IMG/VR virus record: IMGVR_UViG_3300010157_000047
Coordinates: 26,773 to 90,772 of that record
DNA length: 64,000 nucleotides
From: a virus
Direction: 5' to 3' (one strand)
Part shown: one piece after another, positions 46,287 through 55,200 of the stretch
How the letters are laid out: each line of letters starts with the position of its first letter
Numbering within the stretch: the stretch's first letter is position 1
The notes under the pieces: model-generated
What the model was told of the DNA's origin: nothing
Databases searched by the model: none
What the model saw: the letters and a program-made list of their open reading frames with translations, nothing else
Position numbers and translations under genes: made by a program

Positions 46287-47062
46287 TATTCATTACGTTT
46301 ATTAACTTCAATTTGAGATGTAAGATCTCCAATATAATCTGCTTTACATAATTCAATTGCACGACCTAGAATTTCCTCATGAAGCTCTGGAGATAGTACG
46401 CATTGAGTTGTTGAGGAGACACCATTAATAGTTAATCCACCATTAAGATCTTCAAGAACAATTGGAGTAGGTCTTTTTAAATATCTTACATAATAAACAT
46501 ATCCAATTTCATCATCAAAATTACTCTTAACAATTAATTCAACATTTATTGCAGTAGAATTACCCAATTCAATATCGCCACTTCTAATGAATCTCCATGT
46601 CTGACGAATTGGAGGATCTTTATATGCTTTACCAAGAATTGTCTGATATTGTTTATACTCAATAGGGACAACAGTTGTATCATATGCATATACTCCAGGA
46701 GAAGTAGCATTAAATGAAAATCTTTCATTAAGAATCATCATTACATCATCAACAATTTTCAGTTGTAATGCTTTAATTCCAAATGATTGAGTCATCACTG
46801 CACCATCTCCAGGGATTGCGTTTAATCCAGTACCAATAGCTTTTACTTCAATTATATTAGAAAAATCTACATCTCTTTTAGGAGACATACCAAATCCTTC
46901 TTGGTACTTATTACCTTTAGGATTAAAATAATTCTTGACAATTTCTAGTTGAGCTTGAGTTAAATATAATGATTTCTCATATTCTGTAACTCCATGCGCA
47001 AGATTGCTATCTAAATTATTAAACCTAACATCAAATTGTCTTGAAAATTCAGCTGTAGTCAT
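46286..47062 (-). CDS. Ring protein (paralogue pair, first copy)
   Basis: This 258-residue protein begins MTTAEFSRQFDVRFNNL and has EYEKSLYLTQAQLEIVK, the same pattern as the 243-residue protein after it. The C-terminal LSPELHEEILGRAIELC is also shared. It is joined to both neighbours by 1-nt overlaps. A connector role between portal and tail is expected from crAss-like gene order. Confidence 0.7.
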   Translation of the reverse strand: MTTAEFSRQFDVRFNNLDSNLAHGVTEYEKSLYLTQAQLEIVKNYFNPKGNKYQEGFGMSPKRDVDFSNIIEVKAIGTGLNAIPGDGAVMTQSFGIKALQLKIVDDVMMILNERFSFNATSPGVYAYDTTVVPIEYKQYQTILGKAYKDPPIRQTWRFIRSGDIELGNSTAINVELIVKSNFDDEIGYVYYVRYLKRPTPIVLEDLNGGLTINGVSSTTQCVLSPELHEEILGRAIELCKADYIGDLTSQIEVNKRNE

Positions 47063-47937
47063 TATTCGGTTACTTTAATTCTATTTTCAATTTTAAGCCT
47101 AATTGGCTGATTAACCGGAGCATCTAAGAAATTTGCTGCAGCACCCATAGTGGCATCACCCTGTTCTGACAATGGCTTACCTTCAGCAGTAAAATATTGA
47201 CTATCTACAAATCTAATTGCTCCACATTGAACTCCTTTGCCAATAAGCATTTTAGTTCTGAGTTGTTTATCATTTAAAACAAGAAGTAATTCTTTTGTAT
47301 TACCTTCTATAATATCACCAATCCAACCTTGAATTGTAGCAAGTTTGGTAGTTTTAGATACAGCAGAGCCTCTTACGGCTTTACATATGTATTCAAGAAC
47401 TTCTCTATCATCTTCATATTTACCATACAATTTATATGCTTCTTGTTTTCCAGTAAGTTTACGATGCATTTCCTGCTCGCGCTCACCATCTTTAACAGCA
47501 TAAAACATGTAAGATACTTTATGATTTACTTCATCAAATGATGGTGCAATTATATTATCATTAGCTAGAACAACTTTTGCTTTAATAAAATCTTCAGGAG
47601 ATGCCATATCAAAAAAGTTTTCACCTTTTTCTAATTTAACTTTAACTCCCTCCCAATAATTATTATCTTTTTTATATACGCTTAATCCATCTTTACCTAA
47701 ACCCATATATTCTTCTAAAAATGCTTTTTCATCATTAGATAGAACATTTTTATAATCACCATTTCTTAATAGTGGTGGTGAAAATACCCTAACAGCTCCC
47801 TCCATCATTCCTCCATATAAAATATGTTTTGGATTGGTTACAAATCCTCTGGGACGTGGATGAAATTTAATTATTAATGTTTTATTTTCCAAGCAACTTG
47901 GTATAACTGTACTCCCTTGATCTTCATTCTTTGCCAT
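47062..47937 (-). CDS. Head-associated structural protein downstream of the capsid gene
   Basis: This 291-residue protein lies just after the capsid gene and its terminator. It has a KTLIIKFHPRPRGFV segment at the start and a helical, charged middle. In crAss-like genomes the gene in this place encodes a conserved head-associated protein, possibly the auxiliary capsid protein. No promoter was found between it and the terminator, so it is probably expressed by read-through at a lower level than the capsid protein. Confidence 0.6.
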   Translation of the reverse strand: MAKNEDQGSTVIPSCLENKTLIIKFHPRPRGFVTNPKHILYGGMMEGAVRVFSPPLLRNGDYKNVLSNDEKAFLEEYMGLGKDGLSVYKKDNNYWEGVKVKLEKGENFFDMASPEDFIKAKVVLANDNIIAPSFDEVNHKVSYMFYAVKDGEREQEMHRKLTGKQEAYKLYGKYEDDREVLEYICKAVRGSAVSKTTKLATIQGWIGDIIEGNTKELLLVLNDKQLRTKMLIGKGVQCGAIRFVDSQYFTAEGKPLSEQGDATMGAAANFLDAPVNQPIRLKIENRIKVTE

Positions 47938-47952
47938 ATGAATTTTTTTAAA

Positions 47953-47989
47953 GTAAAAATATGGGGAGCCAAGCGAAACTCAGCTCCCC
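47953..47989 (-). terminator. Terminator/attenuator after the major capsid gene
   Basis: On the minus strand GGGGAGCUGAG pairs with CUUGGCUCCCC (11 bp, two G-U pairs) around UUUCG, followed by an AU-rich tail with U5. It lies 8 nt after the capsid stop. Confidence 0.8.
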
Positions 47990-47996
47990 AATTTGA

Positions 47997-49511
47997 TTAT
48001 GCTAACTCAACTGGAATTAGACTAGCCGTACGTGACGGATCTAATACCAATGCACCTAAAGTACACTGTTTGTGGATGACTGCCTTGTCTTCATCAAAAG
48101 ACATATTGTCATTATTAATTGCTCCAGTAAATGGATTCCTGAATCCCCATTGGTATCCACGAATTTCTTCTTGACCTTTAATTTTTGCAATCTGAATGTT
48201 AGGCTCTTCCATACTACCAATATAGAGAATATCATAACGATAAGACTCTGCAGGCATGATAACTGAACCACGGAAATCAGAAGCATAAATTTTATTACGT
48301 ACTGGATCATCATAGAAAGGATCAACCTCAACAGATACTATTACACCGTTAGGAGCACGCCATTCAACAAACTGGAATCCAGCCGCAAGTGCGTTATCAT
48401 GTAGAGGAGATTTAACACTAGATAATGATTGTCCATTTGTAAAACGAGATCCAGTGGTTACATTGCCTAACCATCCAGTTGCAATGTCAGTAATTGCTTT
48501 GTGGAATTGAGCAGCTCCGCCTTCACCTGTTCTGAGAACAAATCTACGTTCTCCCATGCCAAGCTTAGAGTGAGATAAACTATATAGCATATCTTCAATA
48601 AGTTTGATCGAGAATTTTCCGTAGAACTGAGTATTTGAAACTTCCATTTGCTCACGAATACCAGAACCCATTTTAATCACATTACCTGATTTACCAATGT
48701 TATGGTACTCACCAGCTTGATCACGGTTAGTACGTGAATAAATAATAGCATGATTTTTCTCTTCAGAAAATTCTTCTTCTAGCTTGAAGTCTACGTAATG
48801 CATCCAACCATTCATGATTGATTTGTTACCAGCTTTATCAACAACTGGAATACCCATTTGGATTTTCATGTCATCAATGTTACCAGGCACTTCATGTTTA
48901 ATACGGATAGTGGTCCACTCATTACGCATAGAAGTAGGAGAGGTGAAATGAATATCACCAACTTGGCGAGACATTTTTTCTTCTACTGGAGAGAAATCTT
49001 TACTGAAACGCTTTCCAGCAATAAGTTCAGAACCAGGCATACCACCAGGAACATAACCTAAAAGCTCAACAGTGTAAACAGTGTATTGACCCTCAATTCT
49101 ACCATCTCCAATAACGCGCAATGGATACAATTCATTCTTTTCTCCAACGATTTGATTGCCATCAGCAAACCAATCTTCTTCAAACAATACTTCAAAACGA
49201 TTACCAGCTGCACCAATACCAGTATCACCTACTAATACAGTGCTACCATTAATACGTGCGCTTGCAAGCTTGATGTTCCTACGAGAAGAACCGATTAGTT
49301 GCCAAACAAATTCATCCGAAGTGTCGAAGAATTTTGTTGGAAATTGCGAGAGATAATTCTCCAACGACTTACCACGATTATAGGCCAATAGCTGAATCAT
49401 ATTTCTAGCTGCTGCTTGTGGTTGCCCACGGAAGATGGCCCTAACATGGTTTTTGTCGGTAAGTCCCTGCCACGCTTTGGGGGCAGTCATTTGAAATTTA
49501 CCTAAACTCAT
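47997..49511 (-). CDS. Major capsid protein (crAss-like, HK97 fold)
   Basis: The 504 residues match the length and N-terminal style (MSLGKFQMTAPKAWQGLTDKN) of crAss-like major capsid proteins. Other familiar stretches include RNMIQLLAYNRGKSLENYL, EDWFADGNQIVGEKNELYP and a C-terminal PSRTASLIP. It follows a scaffold-like gene and is itself followed by a strong terminator, as expected for the most abundant virion protein. Less AT-biased codon choice also suggests high expression. The HK97 fold is known for the family, not visible directly. Confidence 0.85.
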   Translation of the reverse strand: MSLGKFQMTAPKAWQGLTDKNHVRAIFRGQPQAAARNMIQLLAYNRGKSLENYLSQFPTKFFDTSDEFVWQLIGSSRRNIKLASARINGSTVLVGDTGIGAAGNRFEVLFEEDWFADGNQIVGEKNELYPLRVIGDGRIEGQYTVYTVELLGYVPGGMPGSELIAGKRFSKDFSPVEEKMSRQVGDIHFTSPTSMRNEWTTIRIKHEVPGNIDDMKIQMGIPVVDKAGNKSIMNGWMHYVDFKLEEEFSEEKNHAIIYSRTNRDQAGEYHNIGKSGNVIKMGSGIREQMEVSNTQFYGKFSIKLIEDMLYSLSHSKLGMGERRFVLRTGEGGAAQFHKAITDIATGWLGNVTTGSRFTNGQSLSSVKSPLHDNALAAGFQFVEWRAPNGVIVSVEVDPFYDDPVRNKIYASDFRGSVIMPAESYRYDILYIGSMEEPNIQIAKIKGQEEIRGYQWGFRNPFTGAINNDNMSFDEDKAVIHKQCTLGALVLDPSRTASLIPVELA

Positions 49512-49546
49512 AGTTAATTAATTAAAATTTAAAAAAAAAATAGTTA

Positions 49547-50641
49547 CTAAGCCTCCTCATCAAATCTATAATCGCGGAGTCCATAAACTGCGTCATCGTC
49601 ATGCATGGGATTGGAGACATTACCCAGCTTGTCAAAATTCGTCGAATTAAGTACAGATTCTAATTGTTGCGTAGCCTTTGATGTAGCTTTTGTTGTTACA
49701 AATGAATCAAACTTTTTAAATCCATCTGTAATTGTAAATAGCCATGCCATCTTGTGCTGAAAATCAATAGGATTTTCTACTTGATATTTTGTTATTGCAT
49801 TAACCAATGTTCCGTCTTCCAACTTAGCTACTGGTTTTACGATAGAATCATACATTTTATCTTTTAACTGTTTAGAGATAGCAAATGTATCACCTAGCTT
49901 ATCTGTTTCGTAAAAAGATTTCTTTAATGACTCTTCGTATGTTTTTTGTTCATTAATTCGATCAGAAGCTAATTGCTTTTGATAATCAAGTTCTCTTTGA
50001 TTATTTTGCAATATAGCCTGCCTAATATCATCCCTTGCTGATTTAGCCTCAGATACATCTTCTGCTAGATCTATATGCATTTGGGCTAATTTAGCAGCTT
50101 TTGCTTCTGGAACACCCTTTGATACATATCCATTAATAATAATATTCTTTCTAAGATCTTCATCCGACTCTATTGCTTCATCAGTAATAGAGTTAATGTC
50201 AAATTCATTTTGTTTAGCTTCAATAAACTTTTCAGCTGGAATGCCTTGACTCAATGCATTAAGATATTCTTTTTGCAAATTGCTGAGTTCATTAACATTA
50301 CTAATATCAAATCCTAATGCATCAGAAAGCGTTTTTTTATTTGCATCTCTAATTTGATCTCCAAGTTTGTCAAAACTATCTATTTCATCATAGTTAAGGC
50401 TAGGAAGGAATCCTTCTTCTCCGAGAGCTTTAGCTAAGGAAGAGTACAGATTCGGCAAAGATTCGTCTCCACTCTCAGTGGATTCCTCCCCTATCGCCCC
50501 TTCTTCGCTAGCTACTTTCTCCGAGCCTTTGCCCTCGCCAGCATTATCTTTATCCACATTGTCCTGTGGTTCAGTGTCTTCTAGATCTACCAATGCCAAA
50601 TCGTCATCGAATAAATCAAAACTTAAATCATTTAAATCCAT
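49547..50641 (-). CDS. Scaffold-like protein
   Basis: This 364-residue protein precedes the capsid gene. The first 70 residues are extremely acidic and Ser/Gly-rich, and the middle (about 190-250) is Lys/Glu/Gln-rich coiled coil. The C-terminus is mixed and ends DYRFDEEA. Acidic, helical proteins placed just before the capsid gene are usually scaffolds that guide head assembly and are then removed. Function is inferred from position and composition. Confidence 0.6.
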   Translation of the reverse strand: MDLNDLSFDLFDDDLALVDLEDTEPQDNVDKDNAGEGKGSEKVASEEGAIGEESTESGDESLPNLYSSLAKALGEEGFLPSLNYDEIDSFDKLGDQIRDANKKTLSDALGFDISNVNELSNLQKEYLNALSQGIPAEKFIEAKQNEFDINSITDEAIESDEDLRKNIIINGYVSKGVPEAKAAKLAQMHIDLAEDVSEAKSARDDIRQAILQNNQRELDYQKQLASDRINEQKTYEESLKKSFYETDKLGDTFAISKQLKDKMYDSIVKPVAKLEDGTLVNAITKYQVENPIDFQHKMAWLFTITDGFKKFDSFVTTKATSKATQQLESVLNSTNFDKLGNVSNPMHDDDAVYGLRDYRFDEEA

Positions 50642-50663
50642 TGCCGAATCATTTAAATTAATA

Positions 50664-50671
50664 CAAAATTA
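50664..50671 (-). promoter_or_regulatory. Weak -7 promoter element upstream of the scaffold gene
   Basis: TAATTTTG fits TAnnTTTG and lies 22 nt before the ATG, but no TTG is found at the expected distance upstream. The 90-nt gap holds no other signal. Confidence 0.25.
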
Positions 50672-50731
50672 ATAAGTTGCTTAATATATTGTATATGCTT
50701 TACTGTATGTAGTGGCGTTTATAGCTAAATG

Positions 50732-51307
50732 TTATTTTGATATAAATTTAGATATAATGCTAACAGGACTAAAGCTGCTCAATTTTAAGACAACAATAAT
50801 TAACAATAATATAATCTCTGCTATTAAAATCCAAAATGCATATTTATATACTATTGGTATATATTTATCTTTTACAATTATTGTAGATTGAGAAGATTTA
50901 TTTACCAGTGCATTTTTTAATAAAATAGAATCTTGCACAGATTTAATTATACTATCTTTGTTTACATATCCAGTAGTAACTAATTTGGAATTATGTATAA
51001 ATGATGATACAGTAATTATTCCTTTTTTAGAAACAACTAAATTCATTTGAGCTCCAAGAGAATTTACTGTAACAGAATTATTTATTATTGCAGTATCTTT
51101 TGGTAAAGCAATACCAATATCTTTTGTTACATATATTGTAGTATCCCTGTATTTTATTTCAGTATTAGTAGCAGTAACACATATCTTAGAGAATGCTTCA
51201 CAATTACGCTGTATTCTAGACACTGTGAGACATGATTGCATGCTAAATAATATGATAGCATAGAACATGAAATATAATGCCTTAAATCGCTTAATTTTAC
51301 AATTCAT
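50732..51307 (-). CDS. Probable u-spanin (lipoprotein with C-terminal membrane anchor)
   Basis: A hydrophobic signal ends in FSMQSC, giving a likely lipidated Cys26. A long beta/coil periplasmic part follows, and a C-terminal helix FWILIAEIILLLIIVVLKL (about 158-176) would sit in the inner membrane. This arrangement, outer-membrane lipid at one end and inner-membrane helix at the other, is that of unimolecular spanins, which fuse the two membranes in the last step of lysis. At 191 residues the length is plausible for crossing the periplasm. The lipobox is not ideal. A neighbouring membrane-anchored coiled-coil gene fits a lysis cassette. Confidence 0.6.
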   Translation of the reverse strand: MNCKIKRFKALYFMFYAIILFSMQSCLTVSRIQRNCEAFSKICVTATNTEIKYRDTTIYVTKDIGIALPKDTAIINNSVTVNSLGAQMNLVVSKKGIITVSSFIHNSKLVTTGYVNKDSIIKSVQDSILLKNALVNKSSQSTIIVKDKYIPIVYKYAFWILIAEIILLLIIVVLKLSSFSPVSIISKFISK

Positions 51308-51317
51308 AATATATGTA

Positions 51318-51677
51318 TTATTTGTTATTTTTCAATATTAATAAATCTAATTTATGCTCAATTCTTTTTGTAGCATCAATAACTAAGTTTACTTCAGATC
51401 TATCTGCCTTATTAAATTCAACTCTTTTGATATAATCCATCGCAATATCAATTCTTTCTTTATGGTTTTCATTATAATTATCCATAAATTCATTAACATC
51501 TGATCTTATACGTCCAGATTCTTCAAGCATCTCTCGCCTATGTTCTTCCTGATTAAATTTCATAGCTTTTAATTTTTCTTCCATTACAGATTGAGTAACT
51601 TTTATGGCTATGACGGTTGAAGCTGCACCAGCAACTATTAATGCAGATAGTTCCTGCACAAATTGAGAGTAATCCAT
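51318..51677 (-). CDS. Membrane-anchored coiled-coil protein, possible holin
   Basis: One transmembrane helix lies near the N-terminus (FVQELSALIVAGAASTVIAI, residues about 6-25), followed by about 85 residues of charged heptad-like helix (EEKLKAMKFNQEEHRREMLEE and onward). The next gene, 10 nt away, is the u-spanin candidate, so a lysis role such as holin is reasonable. A structural role cannot be excluded. Length is 119 residues. Confidence 0.5.
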   Translation of the reverse strand: MDYSQFVQELSALIVAGAASTVIAIKVTQSVMEEKLKAMKFNQEEHRREMLEESGRIRSDVNEFMDNYNENHKERIDIAMDYIKRVEFNKADRSEVNLVIDATKRIEHKLDLLILKNNK

Positions 51678-51720
51678 TAGTATAATATTTATTAATATTG
51701 TTTACTTTAATTATTAGAAA

Positions 51721-52122
51721 TTATTTTTCTCCAAGTATGAGAGATATAATGCTAGAGCTGTCATAGCCAAGTTCAACTTGCATTAATGACTCAATAGAAA
51801 TATTAGGCTTATAAAACTCAACATCTCCTGGCTCAGATAAAAATTTGTTAATTTCATCATTATAGGTTTTTGTCAATTCTTCTTTTGTTAATTTTTCATC
51901 ATCAGTAAGATCTTCGCCTTTTTCATTTAACTCTTTAAGATCTTCAGGCATAAATTCACGAATTTCTTTTCTAAATGCCTCACATAACTCAGAAACTTTT
52001 TGAAGATTTCTAGATACAATAACATTTAAAGCTAAGCTTTTAACTTTAGATTCCACAAGTTCATTAACTGCAGTACGCAATCCATTCTCGATAACAAAGC
52101 ATTCACCATTAGTAATTTTCAT
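51721..52122 (-). CDS. DUF1617-like phage protein
   Basis: The protein opens MKITNGECFVIENGL and continues with a helical, acidic body including DDEKLTKEELTKTYNDEINKF. This matches the style of the small DUF1617 family found in many phages; function is unknown. It is the first gene after the best promoter candidate of the late block (52151-52181). Length is 133 residues. Confidence 0.5.
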   Translation of the reverse strand: MKITNGECFVIENGLRTAVNELVESKVKSLALNVIVSRNLQKVSELCEAFRKEIREFMPEDLKELNEKGEDLTDDEKLTKEELTKTYNDEINKFLSEPGDVEFYKPNISIESLMQVELGYDSSSIISLILGEK

Positions 52123-52150
52123 ATATATTATTTTAAAGTTAATAATTGTG

Positions 52151-52181
52151 CAAATTTATTATTTTTATTTTAATTATCAAT
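52151..52181 (-). promoter_or_regulatory. Bacteroidota-type promoter for the lysis/head genes
   Basis: On the minus strand ATTG is followed 19 nt later by TAAATTTG, a full match to TTG-N19-TAnnTTTG. It lies in the 94-nt gap between the fibre gene end and the DUF1617-like gene, which otherwise holds only AT-rich sequence. Confidence 0.6.
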
Positions 52182-52216
52182 TATTATAATAAGAAGTATA
52201 TTATTGAATTACATAA

Positions 52217-55200
52217 TTACCATAATGTCAATGCTGCTCTTTGCCAAGATGTTGACCCAACGCATAAATATACATATCCATTAGCCCATCGAATTTCACC
52301 TATTGTTCCAGCCATAGTTGATGATGTTGGTGCTGTGTTTAAAGCTGTTAAGCTATATTGTGCAGCAGTGAGCAATCCAGTTGAAGATAAAGTCATTCTA
52401 TCAGTGATTGTTCCTGATGACATCGGAGACCATACAAAATTTGAATTTTCAAATAGATATGTAGCATTTGTCCATCGGTTGGAAAATGATCCAGATGGCC
52501 TAATAACTCCATTAATTCCTAATTGAAAATCTATTGAAGTACCAAATCCGGCAATACCATTATTACTATTTGGGCTACTACCAAGTAGCAAAGATGGTAA
52601 AACTATATTGTTAGTTGAACCATAGTTTGCAAAAAATGACCCCCCATATGTTGAATTTGATTCTCCATATATCCCAATGCTTAATGCTGAAAATCCCCAA
52701 ACACCATACCCATTTGCAGTACTATTTCTCGATTCACCATATACGCCTGGTCCACGATACCAACCTTGCCCAATTACTCCAGCAGAATAAGTTCCAGATC
52801 CAACACCCAATACGCCAGCTATTTGCTGTCCTGGAATGGGAAGACCTGTTTTAGAAGTTATGCCATAAACGCCACTAGATCCTTCAGAACTTGCGTATAT
52901 TCCAGGTGAAGAATTAGAAGTTCCTGTTGCTATTGATTTAAATCCATCTATTGTAGCATTTGAGGTAAAAGTAAGAGAGAATGAATTAAGATCAATAATT
53001 GTATTGGCCAATAAAGTGCCACCCAATTTAAACGTAGTACTCGAAAGAGATAATCCATTATTTGCAGAATAAGATGTTCCACTAGTAGCTGCTGCTTCTA
53101 TAATATTACCAGAACTATCTACTGCTAAATATTTTGCAACTGTGCCAACAAATGTCCCAATACCATATTTGTTAAACTGCATCTGCCCATTTCCATAAGA
53201 AGTTAAATTAGCTGCAGTTACAGCATTATTAATCCCATATAAAATAAATTTAGACGTTCTTGTAGCATTTGCAGAAGTAGTCCAAACTGATTCAAGAATA
53301 TTAGATTGAGAAAGAGAGGTAGAAGTTTGATTAGTAAATATTATTTGGCCCCCAATTCCATCTCCAACAGCACCAGATGTTTGCCTTACAACGTCTATTA
53401 TAGGGAGAGGAGTGTTACCTACAGAATTAACAATAGATAATTGAGCAGATATTGATGAAGTAGATGTTGCTCGAATTGCATAGTTGCTACTACTAATAAA
53501 TACCCCACCAACTCCGCTTGAAGATGTCCCGTAAATACCCGTTAAACTAGTGGAGCTTCCCCAGACGCCTGTTCCTGAAGCAGATATTCCTTCAATTGCA
53601 ACTCCTCCTCCAGAAGACGCTGTAGATATCAATGGCGCTGTTGTTCCAGTAATATTAAGAGTGTATGAAGTTGCAGCAATAGTAGTACTATTTAACAATG
53701 TACCGCCTAAAGAAACTATTGCTCCAGTAAGAGTGAGTCCATTATTAAATGTATAAGATCCCCCACTTGTTGGTATTGGCGCTTCAATTATATATCCAGA
53801 ACTGTCTACCGAAAGATATTTCGTTATAGTTCCTGAACTAAATGAACCTGAACCATATTGATTAAATTGCATTCTTCCTGTTCCATATGCTACAAAGTTG
53901 GGAGCTGATATAGCTAATGACGTTCCAATAATTGAAAATTTAGATGTCCTTAAAGCGGATGCAGCAGTAGTCCATACAGACTCTAATATTGTAGATAAGG
54001 AATTTGCGCCAGCATCTGTTTCTAAATAATATGCTATTTGAGAGCCAATTCCATCTGCCCCATTACCAGAATCAACACTTCTAGATATTTTAAGTATTGG
54101 ATATGAAGTATTAGTGCTAGTGCTAGAAGATGTAAAATCTGCTACTATATTACCAAGTGTTGTAGATGCAATCAGTGCAGTATTACTAGTACTGCTAAAT
54201 ATGCCACCATAAGAATTTGATGAGGACCCAAGTACTCCATTACCACTAGTGGATAAGCCATATATTCCATTTCCAGATGTTGATATTCCCTGGACACCAA
54301 TACCTAATCCACTACCAGTAACACCAATTCCACCAGCTGCAGATGCCGTAGATGTAAATGGAGACATAGTTCCAGTAATACCCAAAATATATGAGGTTGC
54401 AGCTATTGTCGTATTTGCCAATAATGAACCACCTAATTGGAAATTATTACTAGTTAATGTAATTCCATTATTAGATGTATAAGAAGATGCTGCTGCGGAA
54501 AGAGTTCCTGCTGACAATGTAAGACCAGAGCCAATAATTAATGTTCCCCATGAAGAAGATCCACTATAATATGCTATCTGAGCACCACCCGTTGGCCACG
54601 TCATAGATCCACCACTAGATATTGTTGTCCATGTTAATGCACCAGTTGGACCTCCACTTGTCAATACTTGACCAGCAAGTCCAACATTATATGGATTACC
54701 TAATCTGATTTGACTTGTTGCACTTGTTATAGCCAGGAAGCTAGTAGCATATAAATAATTTCCACTTACTGCACCACTAAGACTAAGAGTTCCATTTATT
54801 GGATTATATACATAATTAGGCGAAGAAGTATATACTGTACTCAAAGAAGATCCAACAGATCCAGCAGATGTTGAAAACAATGGATAATAATTAACATTAG
54901 AGCCTACATCATTAAGTAGTGATATGGATGCATCTGATTCTATCACATTTCCAGTTGAAGTAACAGCTAAGTATTTTGCCTTTACCCCAGTATAAATATT
55001 AGTGCCATAATTATTTAAAATTAATTGTCCTGATCCATTTAATGTTAATATATTTCTTAATCCCCAGGTAGATGTAGATGGCAATACTCCATATCCTGAA
55101 AATATTAAATTAGAAATTCTAGATGCAGATAAAACAGTTGTTAATGTAGAAGATATATAATTAGATGGAGTAGCAGAACCGGATGAATCCTGAATGCTAA

